Assembly: GCF_004146235.1 (NCBI RefSeq)
Contig: NZ_SELO01000002.1
Span: 248,001-312,000, forward strand
Direction: 5' to 3'
Source of the DNA: Tropicimonas sp. IMCC6043
Lineage (GTDB): Bacteria > Pseudomonadota > Alphaproteobacteria > Rhodobacterales > Rhodobacteraceae
Length of the DNA: 64,000 bases
Shown piece by piece: positions 1-8,539 of the stretch; the stretch's first letter is position 1; every line of letters begins with the position of its first letter. The notes under the pieces were generated by a model. That model searched no databases. It had not been told where the DNA came from and was given only the letters and a program-made list of their open reading frames with translations. The position numbers and the translations under genes are program-made.

Positions 1-1114
1 CGTTGCGCAGGTTGCAGGTCGAGGTCAGCAATGCCTGCACGCCCGTCCCGGCGGCGACGCGGTCGCTTCCCTCACGATAGGCCTGCGCAATGCCGTCGGT
101 GAGCATGACCTGCTCGCCGGTGGCCGAGAGCGCCTCGCGGGCAGCCTCGGCGAACCGCTCGCCATCGGCGCCCTCCAGCACCACGGCAATGCCGGGATTG
201 GTGCAGAACTGCCCCGCCCCCATGGTCAGCGAGGCGGCCCAGCCCGCACCGATCTCGGCGCCGCGGGACGCCGTCGCGGCTGGCATGAGGAACATCGGGT
301 TGACCGAACCGAGTTCGCCGAAGAACGGGATCGGTCGCGGCCGCGCGGCACAGAGGTCGAAGAGCGCCTTGCCGCCGGCGAGCGACCCGGTGAAGCCCAC
401 GGCATTGATGAGCGGATGCTGCACCAGAGCCGTGCCGACATCGCGCCGTCCGCCCTGGATCAGAGAGAAGACGCCGGGATGCAGGCCACAGGTCGCAACG
501 GCCGCGGCGACAGCTTCGGCGACGATCTCGGACGTGCCGGGATGCGACGAGTGCCCCTTGACCACGACCGGACAACCGGCAGCAAGCGCCGACGCGGTGT
601 CACCCCCGGCAACCGAGAAGGCGAGCGGGAAATTCGAGGCGCCGAACACCGCGACCGGGCCGACAGGCCGCTGCATGAGCCGCAGATCGGGCCGCGGCAG
701 AGGCGCGCGGTCGGGCAGCGCGGCGTCGTGGCGGCGGTCGAGATAGTCGCCGGCGCGGATATGGGACGCAAAGAGGCGGAGCTGCCCCACCGTGCGGCCA
801 CGCTCGCCCTGGAGGCGCGCCTCCGGCAGGCCGGTTTCCTGGCTGCCGATCTCGGTGATCGCATCGGCGCGGGCCTCGATCTCATCGGCGATGGTCTCCA
901 GGAACACGGCGCGATCCTCGCGGCTGCTGTAGCCATAGCTCCAGAACGCCTCTTCGGCGGCGGTGCAGGCCGCTTCCACGAGTTCGACGGTTCCGACCGA
1001 GAAGGAATGCGCCGGACCATGCGCCGGGGCGGAGGAGAACTGCGCCTCGGTCGCGCGCTTTTCGCCGGCGACGAAATGCTTTCCGTGGGGCTTGAAGGGG
1101 GCCGCGATGTTCAT
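1..1114 (-). CDS. 2,5-dioxovalerate (alpha-ketoglutarate semialdehyde) dehydrogenase, 3' end outside window
   Basis: NAD(P)-dependent aldehyde dehydrogenase of the KGSADH group, which oxidises alpha-ketoglutarate semialdehyde to 2-oxoglutarate, the last step of oxidative pentose-acid, glucarate and hydroxyproline routes. The 371 visible codons begin MNIAAPFKPHGKHFVAG, and the catalytic motif GQFCTNPG puts the nucleophile at about Cys304. Family members run to about 500-530 residues, so the C-terminal quarter lies beyond the left edge. The ATG at 1114 follows a good AAAGGAG ribosome site. The gene lies downstream of the gntR gene on the same strand and may be co-transcribed with it. Its reaction fits the keto-deoxy-acid dehydratases at 12302-14387, which would supply its substrate. 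The family call is firm; the physiological substrate is inferred from context. Confidence 0.88.
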   Translation of the reverse strand, partial: MNIAAPFKPHGKHFVAGEKRATEAQFSSAPAHGPAHSFSVGTVELVEAACTAAEEAFWSYGYSSREDRAVFLETIADEIEARADAITEIGSQETGLPEARLQGERGRTVGQLRLFASHIRAGDYLDRRHDAALPDRAPLPRPDLRLMQRPVGPVAVFGASNFPLAFSVAGGDTASALAAGCPVVVKGHSSHPGTSEIVAEAVAAAVATCGLHPGVFSLIQGGRRDVGTALVQHPLINAVGFTGSLAGGKALFDLCAARPRPIPFFGELGSVNPMFLMPAATASRGAEIGAGWAASLTMGAGQFCTNPGIAVVLEGADGERFAEAAREALSATGEQVMLTDGIAQAYREGSDRVAAGTGVQALLTSTCNLRN

Positions 1115-1421
1115 GGGAACTCCTTTCTGCCGCGCTTCGCCGGGGTGTCATGCACCGGCGCGCGCGGGAACTCTTGGATCGGTTTCACTGTTGCCGAAGG
1201 TCTTCGCAGTTTCGCCGGACGGTTTCAATCCGCGCCGCCGTGACATTCTTCTGCCCACCCGATGCAAGGCGGCGGAGACAATGTCCTGCTGACTGAAGAC
1301 AATGCACTTGCCGGACATCCTTGCCTCGTCTGGGAGGTCGTCCGGCTGCGCGGCACGCATCACCACCTGGGGCACCTGCATCTTCCTTCATCCTCGTCGT
1401 TGGGCCGATGCCGCGGCTTCG
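1115..1421. other. Intergenic region between gntR and the KGSADH gene
   Basis: About 300 bases separate the gntR stop from the dehydrogenase start. Both strands have short open frames but none resembles a protein I recognise. No copy of the TGGTATACCA operator and no clear terminator hairpin is visible here. The stretch may be a leader or hold a second promoter for the dehydrogenase. Confidence 0.5.
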
Positions 1422-2111
1422 TCATTCTGGTCTTCCCGACTTCCTGGCCTTGCCCGTCTGCTCGGCGTTCTCGGCTTCCAGAGCGTTCCGGATATCCGAC
1501 ACCAGATGCGACAGGTGGCCGTGGATCGTGTGCGCGGCCGCCGCGGTGTCACGCTCCGCGAGGGCGTCGGCAATCTCCCGGTGCTCGCAGACCACCTTGT
1601 CGCGGTTACGCTTCTGGACCGCCGCCATGTAGCGCGCGCGCCAGACACGTTGCAGGTAGCGCTGATGCGTCTCGGCAATCGGCGCATTGTGGGACGCCTT
1701 GGCGATCGCGCTGTGAAAAGACATGTCGACCTCGAACATGTCGAGCGGGTCGGTTGCGTCGAACCGTTCGGACATCAACCGGACGATGTCGGCGATCGAG
1801 GCAATCTCCCGGTCGGACGCGAACTGGCAGACGAGCTCGGCGGAGCGTGTCTCCAGCAGGATCAGGAGTTCGACCTGGTCGACCACTTCCTTGATGCTTG
1901 GCGCTGCGACGATCGGGCTGCGCGACGGGCGGAGATAGACCAGTCCCTCCTGCGCGAGGATTCGAATCGCTTCGCGCATAGGTGTGCGGCTGACACCAAG
2001 CTCGGACGCGGAATCGCGCTCCTTGATGGGCGCACCGGGCACCAGCTTGCCGCGCAGAATGTCGCGCCTGATCTGCCGGGCGAGTTGCTGCGGGAGCGAT
2101 TCATCAGCCAT
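1422..2111 (-). CDS. GntR-family regulator with FCD domain (FadR subfamily), probable sugar-acid regulon repressor
   Basis: Transcription factor of 229 residues. An N-terminal winged helix-turn-helix (about residues 8-75) carries the GntR signature ILRGKLVPGAPIKE followed by LGVSRTPMREAIRIL. A C-terminal FCD ligand-binding domain (about 85-215) has the spaced metal-binding Asp/His residues typical of FadR-type repressors (MFEVDMSFHSAIAKAS, HREIADAL). I start at MADESLPQ (2111), because the longer frame upstream runs through the operator region and lacks family similarity. It is divergent from the TRAP operon, and two copies of the palindrome TGGTATACCA lie in the shared promoter region, so autoregulation is likely. 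I recall that UxuR/ExuR regulators of the same family recognise a nearly identical palindrome. The inducer is probably a sugar acid or keto-deoxy intermediate, not identifiable here. Confidence 0.9.
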   Translation of the reverse strand: MADESLPQQLARQIRRDILRGKLVPGAPIKERDSASELGVSRTPMREAIRILAQEGLVYLRPSRSPIVAAPSIKEVVDQVELLILLETRSAELVCQFASDREIASIADIVRLMSERFDATDPLDMFEVDMSFHSAIAKASHNAPIAETHQRYLQRVWRARYMAAVQKRNRDKVVCEHREIADALAERDTAAAAHTIHGHLSHLVSDIRNALEAENAEQTGKARKSGRPE

Positions 2112-2197
2112 TTGTGCCGTTCCATGGGCGTGTTGGGCCCACTCCGAAGCTTGTGCACCATTCCGGTGGGAGGGGCCGGGAGGAAATGTCTCAGTTT

Positions 2198-2207
2198 TGG
2201 TATACCA
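2198..2207. promoter_or_regulatory. Predicted GntR operator, site 1 (TGGTATACCA)
   Basis: Perfect 10-base palindrome TGGTATACCA in the gntR-dctP intergenic region, nearer to gntR. It is one of five identical copies in the first 18.4 kb, all in divergent promoter regions. The spacing to site 2 is 55 bases start to start, about five helical turns, which would suit looping or cooperative binding. Confidence 0.8.
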
Positions 2208-2252
2208 GAATGGATTGATTGTCGACACTGCTTTGGCTAGCGTAGGCGCGGA

Positions 2253-2262
2253 TGGTATACCA
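2253..2262. promoter_or_regulatory. Predicted GntR operator, site 2 (TGGTATACCA)
   Basis: Second copy of the palindrome, extended to 12 bases (ATGGTATACCAT), 80 bases upstream of the dctP start. It is well placed to repress the TRAP-altronate dehydratase operon. Confidence 0.8.
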
Positions 2263-2341
2263 TCGTCAGCTAGATCAAGGCCGGGCAGCACGCCAGGCGA
2301 TCAATACTTGGCGGAAAGTGTCCGCCTCGGGAGGAGACAAT

Positions 2342-3355
2342 ATGAAACTGAAGACAGCACTCATCACCAGTGCCGCCACCGCGCTGGTGGCCGCGGCCGC
2401 GATGGCCGACCCGGTCACCCTGCGGGTGCAGACGCACTACGCGACCGAGCACCCGAGCGGCAAGCTGCTGGCGCAGTGGGCCGACGACGTGCAGACCATG
2501 TCGAACGGCGACATCACCATCGAGATGTTCTACTCGTCCTCGGTCGTGGCCACCACCGAGACCTTCGACGCCGCGATCAACGGCATCCTGGACTGCGACG
2601 CCACCGGCGGCGCCTACCAGACCGGCAAGAACCCGGCCTTCCAGTTCACCGGCGACCTCATGGGTGGCTACGAGACCCCGTGGCAGCAGTATTCCTGGCT
2701 CTACTATGGCGGCGGCAACGAGGCCGCACAAAAGCTGTACAATGCTCAGGGCATGCAGCTGATCGGCTGGTCGATCTACGGCCAGGAATCGCTCTCCTCC
2801 TCGACGCCGATCGCCGGCATCGAAGACCTTGAGGGTTGGAAGTTCCGCTCGCCCCCGGGCATGGAAACCGAGATCTTCCAGAAGCTCGGCGCCACGCCGA
2901 TCGTGATGGACTTCACCGAGATCTTCACCGCGCTTGAAACCGGCATCATCGACGGCACGGACGCCTCGGGCCTTGCCAACAACGTCGGCCTCGGCATCTA
3001 CGAGATCGTCAAGCACGCCACCTATCCCGGCTTCCACTCGATGCCCGGCGACCACCTGGCCTGCAACAAGGACGTGTGGGAAGGCCTGACCGAATCTCAG
3101 CGCCGCATCATGGACGTTGCCTGGCAGAAGCTGAGCCTGCACATTGCGCTGTCCAACGAGAAAAACAACGCCGAAGCCGCAGCCGCGCTCGAGGCACAAG
3201 GCGTGACGCTTTACGACTGGTCCAAGGAAGACCGCGCCGCGTATCGCAAGGCTGCCCAGGAAACCTGGGAAGATTGGGCCACCCGCTCGCCCGAGGCGGC
3301 GGACCTGCTGGAAAGCCACAAGGTCTACCTGAAACAGCTTGGCCTGATCGACTGA
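2342..3355 (+). CDS. dctP: TRAP transporter substrate-binding protein, DctP family
   Basis: Periplasmic solute receptor of 337 residues. It has a Sec signal peptide ending AAAAMA before DPVTLRV (cut after about residue 22), followed by the DctP fold. The conserved LEGWKFRSPPG and later DGTDASG segments line the ligand cleft, where an Arg binds the substrate carboxylate. The ATG at 2342 follows a GGGAGGAGAC ribosome site. The longer upstream frame is rejected because it would bury the signal peptide. It is the first gene of dctPQM-uxaA-eamA under the divergent GntR operators, so the likely ligand is a sugar acid. A strong hairpin follows the gene. Confidence 0.92.
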   Translation: MKLKTALITSAATALVAAAAMADPVTLRVQTHYATEHPSGKLLAQWADDVQTMSNGDITIEMFYSSSVVATTETFDAAINGILDCDATGGAYQTGKNPAFQFTGDLMGGYETPWQQYSWLYYGGGNEAAQKLYNAQGMQLIGWSIYGQESLSSSTPIAGIEDLEGWKFRSPPGMETEIFQKLGATPIVMDFTEIFTALETGIIDGTDASGLANNVGLGIYEIVKHATYPGFHSMPGDHLACNKDVWEGLTESQRRIMDVAWQKLSLHIALSNEKNNAEAAAALEAQGVTLYDWSKEDRAAYRKAAQETWEDWATRSPEAADLLESHKVYLKQLGLID

Positions 3356-3391
3356 CCTAGCGTATCTCGATGATCCAGACCAACCGGATCG

Positions 3392-3418
3392 CAGGTGAGT
3401 CCCGAGGGGGCTCACCTG
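3392..3418 (+). promoter_or_regulatory. Intercistronic hairpin between dctP and dctQ
   Basis: A 12-base-pair stem (left arm CAGGTGAGTCCC, right arm GGGGCTCACCTG, one G-T pair) closes a three-base loop 36 bases after the dctP stop. No uridine tract follows, so it is more likely an RNA-stabilising or partial-attenuation element than a full terminator. Such structures commonly keep the binding-protein transcript in excess over the permease transcript. Confidence 0.65.
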
Positions 3419-3460
3419 TTCTGCACAGAAAACACACTGCGGCCGAATAGGAGGAGGGGC

Positions 3461-4264
3461 ATGGAACCCGAAAGTCTGTGGCTGGGACCGCTTCGCAAGC
3501 CTGTCCGGCTGATCATGATGGCGTTTGTGGGGCTTACGATCCTGCTCTACGCCTGGTTGGTATTCAACAAGATCTTCACGGCCGACGCGATCGGGATGCA
3601 CGAGATGATCCGACCGGCGGGACGGCCGCTTGTGACCGTCACACTGTTCGCAATTCTCGGATCGCTGATCTCCGCCGGGATCTACCTGTCGGATTTCAAG
3701 GGCGACATCGAGCCCGAGCCCGACGGCTTCTTCGACATCTTCTCGCTCATCCTCGCGCGCATCTCGATGATCCTTGTCGCCGCCGTCGTGCTGGTGATGT
3801 TCTACGAGGTCGTCGCACGCTACCTTTTCACCAAACCGACGCTCTGGGCCAACGAGCTCTCGCTCTGGGTGGCCGCCCTGATCTTCCTGTTCGCGGGGCA
3901 ATACGCGATGCAGCAGCGCAGCCATATCCGGATCTATGTGATCTACGACATGATGCCGCGCTGGATGCAAAAGGCCTCGGACGTGTTGTCCGTGCTGCTG
4001 GTCCTCGCCTTCACCTTCGCGATGGTCTGGGGCGGATACAACGACGCCAAGACGCGCCTGCTGCGGATGGAAACCTTCGGTACGGCATGGGATCCGCCGA
4101 TCCCCGGGGTGATCAAGCCCGCGATCCTCTTCATCATCGTCCTCGTTGCCATCCAGGCGGTCTCAAACCTGATCGCAGACTGGAACAAGCTCCCCGAGCA
4201 TCATAGCGGCGCAGAGGTCGACGAGATCGAGATCGAACATATCCGCCAGTCGCTGGAGAAGTGA
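3461..4264 (+). CDS. dctQ: TRAP transporter small permease, DctQ family (long form)
   Basis: Inner-membrane small subunit of 267 residues. The DctQ core (about residues 92-235) includes the RYLFTKPTLWANELSLW segment and four helices. It is preceded by two extra predicted helices (about 16-35 and 56-75), making it longer than the usual 160-220 residues. The start at 3461 follows GGAGGAGGGGC; the open frame extends upstream but lacks a ribosome site. The stop is one base from the dctM start, so the two are translationally coupled. The membrane partner is the 543-residue DctM, also longer than usual. Confidence 0.88.
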   Translation: MEPESLWLGPLRKPVRLIMMAFVGLTILLYAWLVFNKIFTADAIGMHEMIRPAGRPLVTVTLFAILGSLISAGIYLSDFKGDIEPEPDGFFDIFSLILARISMILVAAVVLVMFYEVVARYLFTKPTLWANELSLWVAALIFLFAGQYAMQQRSHIRIYVIYDMMPRWMQKASDVLSVLLVLAFTFAMVWGGYNDAKTRLLRMETFGTAWDPPIPGVIKPAILFIIVLVAIQAVSNLIADWNKLPEHHSGAEVDEIEIEHIRQSLEK

Positions 4265-4265
4265 G

Positions 4266-5897
4266 ATGGAATTCCTCGAACTCTTCGCGTGGATGAAGGT
4301 CACCGACGTCGCCACGCTATCCATCATCCTGCTCGCCGGCATGTTCTTCCTGCTGGCGATCGGGATGCCGCTCGGCTTCGCCTCGGCCTTCCTCGCCGTC
4401 GCCGTTCTGGTCATGAAATTCGGCCCCGAGATGCTCTTCGGCGATTTCGGGCGCGGACCGCTCTCGGTGCTCGGTCAGGCGATCTACCGGCAGATGACGA
4501 ATTACGTGCTCATATCGGTGCCACTCTTCATCTTCATGGCCTCGCTGCTGGAGCGTTCCGGCATCGCGCGCGACATGTACAACGCGCTCAACCAGTGGCT
4601 TAGCCGCACCCGAGGCGGCATCGCCATCGTGACCTCGCTGATGGCGGTCATCATGGCGGCGATGTCCGGCATCATCGGCGGCGAAGTCGTGCTCCTCGGC
4701 CTGATCGCGCTGCCGCAGATGCTGCGCCTGGGCTACAACCAGAACCTCGCGATCGGCACGATCTGTGCCTCCGGCTCGCTGGGCACGATGATCCCGCCCT
4801 CGATCGTCCTCATCTTCTACGGCCTCGTGACGGAGACCTCGATCAAGTCGCTCTTCACAGCCGCCTTCCTGCCGGGCTTCATGCTGGCCTCGTTCTTCAT
4901 AATCTACATCATCGTGCGCACCCGCCTCGACCCTGACCAGGCGCCGCTTCCGGAAGAAGACCCGGACGCGCCAAAGGGGATGGAGAAGTTCCTGATGTTC
5001 GTGGGCTTCCTGTCGCGCTTCACGCTGTGGATCACAGGGGCGATGCTGGTGCGCAACCTGTTCTTCACGATCACCGGCCAGAACAAGGTGATCGAGAACG
5101 TGGACCCGATCGCCCTCGGGATGGTCTCCGACATCCCCTACATCGTCGGCGCATTCGTGATCGCGCTCGGGCTGATGCTCTTCGTGGCCGGCCGCGAACG
5201 CACCGCGGCAGGTTGGGAGATGGGCAAGGGCCTGATCGCGCCGATTATCGTCATCGGCGTTGTGCTCGGCTCCATCTATATGGGGATCACCGGCATCACC
5301 GAGGCCGCGGGCATGGGCGTGATCGCGGTCTTCACGATCGGCCTGATCCGCCGCGAGATGACCTTCGACATCGTCTGGGACAGCCTAATGCGGACGCTAA
5401 AATCCACCGGCACGATCATCTGGGTGACCATCGGCGCCTCGGCGCTGGCCGCTGCCTACACGCTCGCCGGCGGCCCGACCTATGTCGCCAACATGATCGT
5501 CGCCGCGGAACTGCCGACCATGAGCATCATTTTCGTGATGATGCTGATCTTCCTGGTGATGGGCATGTTCATGGACTGGATCGGGATCGTGCTGCTGATC
5601 ATGCCGGTGTTCCTGCCGATCGTGCTCAAGCTGCCGGTGCCGGAGCTCGGCTTCTTTGGCCAGCTCGACCCGAAGCACGTGGCGATCTGGTTCGGCGTGC
5701 TGTTCACCATGAACATGCAGGTGAGCTTCCTGTCGCCGCCATTCGGCCCCGCGGCCTTCTACCTGAAGTCGGTGGCGCCGTCGCATATCTCGCTCGTGGC
5801 GATCTTCCGCGGCTTCCTGCCGTTCATCATGCTCCAGCTCGTCGCTCTGCTGGTCATGCTGGCGTGGCCGCCGATCGTGACGCTCTTCCTCGAGTAG
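4266..5897 (+). CDS. dctM: TRAP transporter large permease, DctM family (long form)
   Basis: The ion-coupled transport subunit, 543 residues and strongly hydrophobic. The conserved scaffold includes ASGSLGTMIPPSIVLIFYG (about residues 175-195) and, near the C-terminus, a PPFGPAAFYL segment. Typical DctM proteins are about 425 residues. The excess sits around residues 220-345, where a charged loop (LPEEDPDAP) and two to four additional helices are inserted. The paired lengthening of DctQ and DctM suggests a distinct TRAP subgroup. The substrate is inferred from the operon (sugar acid). Confidence 0.92.
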   Translation: MEFLELFAWMKVTDVATLSIILLAGMFFLLAIGMPLGFASAFLAVAVLVMKFGPEMLFGDFGRGPLSVLGQAIYRQMTNYVLISVPLFIFMASLLERSGIARDMYNALNQWLSRTRGGIAIVTSLMAVIMAAMSGIIGGEVVLLGLIALPQMLRLGYNQNLAIGTICASGSLGTMIPPSIVLIFYGLVTETSIKSLFTAAFLPGFMLASFFIIYIIVRTRLDPDQAPLPEEDPDAPKGMEKFLMFVGFLSRFTLWITGAMLVRNLFFTITGQNKVIENVDPIALGMVSDIPYIVGAFVIALGLMLFVAGRERTAAGWEMGKGLIAPIIVIGVVLGSIYMGITGITEAAGMGVIAVFTIGLIRREMTFDIVWDSLMRTLKSTGTIIWVTIGASALAAAYTLAGGPTYVANMIVAAELPTMSIIFVMMLIFLVMGMFMDWIGIVLLIMPVFLPIVLKLPVPELGFFGQLDPKHVAIWFGVLFTMNMQVSFLSPPFGPAAFYLKSVAPSHISLVAIFRGFLPFIMLQLVALLVMLAWPPIVTLFLE

Positions 5898-6002
5898 GAT
5901 CAAACCACACGCCGGGGCGGATGTTCCGCCCTGGCCCTCGCGGCGCGTTCGGCTTCGACCGGCCGAAGCGGCGTCTCGCGCCAGTAATGGGATTCCGGTA
6001 GC

Positions 6003-7493
6003 ATGAAAACGGTTCGACTTTCCCCCGAAGACAATGTGGTCACCGCCGTCACGGCGCTGGAAAAGGGCGACGAGGGCGCGCTCGAGAGCATTCCGCGCGG
6101 ACACAAGCTCGCCACCGAGGCCATCGCCCAGGGGCAGCCGGTTCGGAAGTTTGCCCAGGTGATCGGTTATGCCGCCTGCGACATCGCGCCGGGCGCGCAT
6201 GTCCACACCCAGAATCTCGAGTTCCGCAATGTCGATGCCGACTACGAGTTCTCCACCAACCTGCGCCCCGCGACGCCGGCGGAGACGACCGACAGCTTCA
6301 TGGGCTACCGCCGCGCCACCGGCCGCGTCGGGACCCGCAACTACATCGCCGTCCTGACCTCGGTGAACTGCTCAGCCACAGCGGCGCATCTGATCGCGGC
6401 ACATTTCACGCCCGAAAGGCTCGCCTCCTACCCCAATGTCGACGGCGTGGTGGCCTTCGTTCATGGCACCGGATGCGGAATGGCGAGTTCGGGCGACGGA
6501 TTCGAGGCGCTGCAACGGGTGATGTGGGGCTATGCCCGTAACCCGAATATCGGGGCGGTTCTGATGGCCGGGCTGGGCTGCGAGGTGAACCAGATCGACT
6601 GGATCATCGAAGCCTACGGGCTCAAACCGGGGCCGCTCTTCCAGAAGATGAACATTCAGGACGTGGGCGGCCTGCGCAAGACCGTCGCGCTCGGCATTGC
6701 GAAGATCGAGGCGATGCTGCCCGTCGTGAACGAGGCCCGGCGCGAGAAATGCCCGGCCTCCGAGTTGATGGTGGCGCTGCAATGTGGCGGCTCGGATGCC
6801 TGGTCCGGCATCACCGCGAATCCCGCGGTCGGTCATGCCTGCGACCTGCTGGTGGCGCAGGGTGGCACCGGCGTGTTGGCGGAGACACCGGAGATTTATG
6901 GCGCCGAGCACCTGCTGACAGCCCGCGCGGCGAGTCGCGAGGTCGGCGAGAAGCTCGTCGGCCTGATCCGCTGGTGGGAGGACTACGCCGCGCGCAACCA
7001 CGGCTCGATGGACAATAACCCCTCGCCCGGCAACAAGAGGGGCGGGCTGACGACGATCCTGGAGAAATCGCTCGGCGCGGCCGCCAAGGGCGGTACGACA
7101 CCGCTGACGGGCGTCTACAAATATGCCGAACCGGTGACGGCGAAGGGCTTCGTCTTCATGGACAGCCCGGGCTACGACCCGGCCTCCGTCACTGGCCAGA
7201 TAGCTTCGGGCTGCAACCTCGTCTGTTTCACCACGGGCCGCGGCTCGGCCTTCGGCTCCAAGCCGTCGCCGACGATGAAGGTTGCCACCAACACCGAGAT
7301 GTACCAGCGTATGACCGAAGACATGGACATCAACGCCGGCCGCATCCTGAGCGATGGCGCCAGTATCGAGGAGGTCGGCCGCGAGATCTACGAAATGTGG
7401 CTGCGCATGGCCTCGGGCGAGGCGTCGAAATCCGAGGCGCAGGGGCTCGGGGACCACGAGTTCGTGCCCTGGCTGATCGGCGCGGTGATGTAG
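6003..7493 (+). CDS. UxaA-family dehydratase (altronate dehydratase-like)
   Basis: Iron-dependent sugar-acid dehydratase of 496 residues with both parts of the family. An N-terminal SAF domain (about 1-90, with HKLATEAIAQGQPVRKFAQ) is followed by the catalytic region, which starts with the family motif GRVGTRNYIAVLTSVNCSA. Cysteines that may ligand the metal occur in HGTGCGM, GLGCEVNQ and LQCGGSD, and the NPSPGNKRGGLTT segment is also typical. Altronate and galactarate dehydratases convert the aldonate or aldarate to a 2-keto-3-deoxy acid. Here the product would feed the downstream aldolase or dehydratases. It follows dctM by about 105 bases. Altronate itself is not proven; no UxaB or UxaC is in the window. 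Confidence 0.85.
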   Translation: MKTVRLSPEDNVVTAVTALEKGDEGALESIPRGHKLATEAIAQGQPVRKFAQVIGYAACDIAPGAHVHTQNLEFRNVDADYEFSTNLRPATPAETTDSFMGYRRATGRVGTRNYIAVLTSVNCSATAAHLIAAHFTPERLASYPNVDGVVAFVHGTGCGMASSGDGFEALQRVMWGYARNPNIGAVLMAGLGCEVNQIDWIIEAYGLKPGPLFQKMNIQDVGGLRKTVALGIAKIEAMLPVVNEARREKCPASELMVALQCGGSDAWSGITANPAVGHACDLLVAQGGTGVLAETPEIYGAEHLLTARAASREVGEKLVGLIRWWEDYAARNHGSMDNNPSPGNKRGGLTTILEKSLGAAAKGGTTPLTGVYKYAEPVTAKGFVFMDSPGYDPASVTGQIASGCNLVCFTTGRGSAFGSKPSPTMKVATNTEMYQRMTEDMDINAGRILSDGASIEEVGREIYEMWLRMASGEASKSEAQGLGDHEFVPWLIGAVM

Positions 7494-7603
7494 GGCACCA
7501 ACCGGGGAGCACTGAGCGATGAGATCTGACCGAACGAGCGGCGCCGCACCCGCGGCGGGCCGGCCTTTTGCGGCCGACCTCCGTCTGCTCGCGTAGGTCC
7601 CGC

Positions 7604-8539
7604 ATGAGTTCGGTCCGTCCAAGAGAAGAACGAACCGCTGCCGGCGTCGTGACGATGACCTTGGCGGTGGCCTTCTTCACCTGCATCGACAGCTCGGCAA
7701 AGTGGCTGAGCCTGGCCGGGATGCCGGTGCTGCAGATCGTCTTTTGCCGTTATGCCGGCCATTTTGCCTATGCGCTCGCACTCTACCTGCCGCAGGAGGG
7801 TCGCGGCGTGTTCCGGTCCAACGCACCGGGCAAGCAGTTCCTGCGCTCGTTTTTCCTGCTGGGCTCGACGGTCTGCAATTTCGCCGCGCTGAAATTCCTG
7901 CCGATCACGGTGACCACCACCATCGCCTTCGCCGGCCCGATCGCGGTCACGCTGCTGGCGATCCCGATCCTCGGCGAAAAGGTCGGCCTGCGCCGCATCC
8001 TCGCCGTCTGCGTCGGCTTCTTCGGCGTGCTGGTGGTGGTGCAACCCTGGGGCGTCGAGTTCCACCCGGCGATGTTCCTCAGCCTCTGCACCCTGCTCAT
8101 CGCCTCGCTCTATTTCATCATGACGCGCATGCTCGCGGGCGTGGAGACCAACGCCACCCAGCAGGTCTGGTCCTCCGGGCTTGCGACCCTGGTGCTCTTC
8201 CCGTTGGCCGCACGGGTCTGGGTCTGGCCCGAGACCGGGCTCGAGTGGGGCGTGATGCTGGCCATCGGCGCTTTCGGCGCGCTCGGCCATATCGCGGCGA
8301 CCACAGCCCATCGCTGGGCCGACGCCTCGATTCTCGCACCGATGATCTATTCGCAGATCTTCTTCGCCTCGCTTTCCGGCATCCTGATCTTCGGCACATG
8401 GCCGACGATCTGGACCCTGACCGGCGGCCTCATCATCATCGCCTCGGGCCTCTATATCTGGCAGCGCGAGCGCGCCAAGACCCGGCAGCGCCGCCGCGCC
8501 GCGCTCGAGGTGCTGGAGTCGCTCTCTGAACGCGACTAG
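7604..8539 (+). CDS. EamA/DMT-family membrane transporter
   Basis: Drug/metabolite-type permease of 311 residues with ten predicted helices in two EamA repeats (about 20-150 and 165-300). The conserved PITVTTTIAFAGPIAVTLLAIPILGEKVG segment ends the first repeat. The start at 7604 (MSSVRPREERTAAG) is preferred over 7568, which adds an Arg-rich extension. It is the probable last gene of the TRAP-uxaA transcript, separated from uxaA by 110 bases. Its 3' end overlaps the convergent SDR by four bases. The exported or imported solute is unknown. Confidence 0.8.
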   Translation: MSSVRPREERTAAGVVTMTLAVAFFTCIDSSAKWLSLAGMPVLQIVFCRYAGHFAYALALYLPQEGRGVFRSNAPGKQFLRSFFLLGSTVCNFAALKFLPITVTTTIAFAGPIAVTLLAIPILGEKVGLRRILAVCVGFFGVLVVVQPWGVEFHPAMFLSLCTLLIASLYFIMTRMLAGVETNATQQVWSSGLATLVLFPLAARVWVWPETGLEWGVMLAIGAFGALGHIAATTAHRWADASILAPMIYSQIFFASLSGILIFGTWPTIWTLTGGLIIIASGLYIWQRERAKTRQRRRAALEVLESLSERD

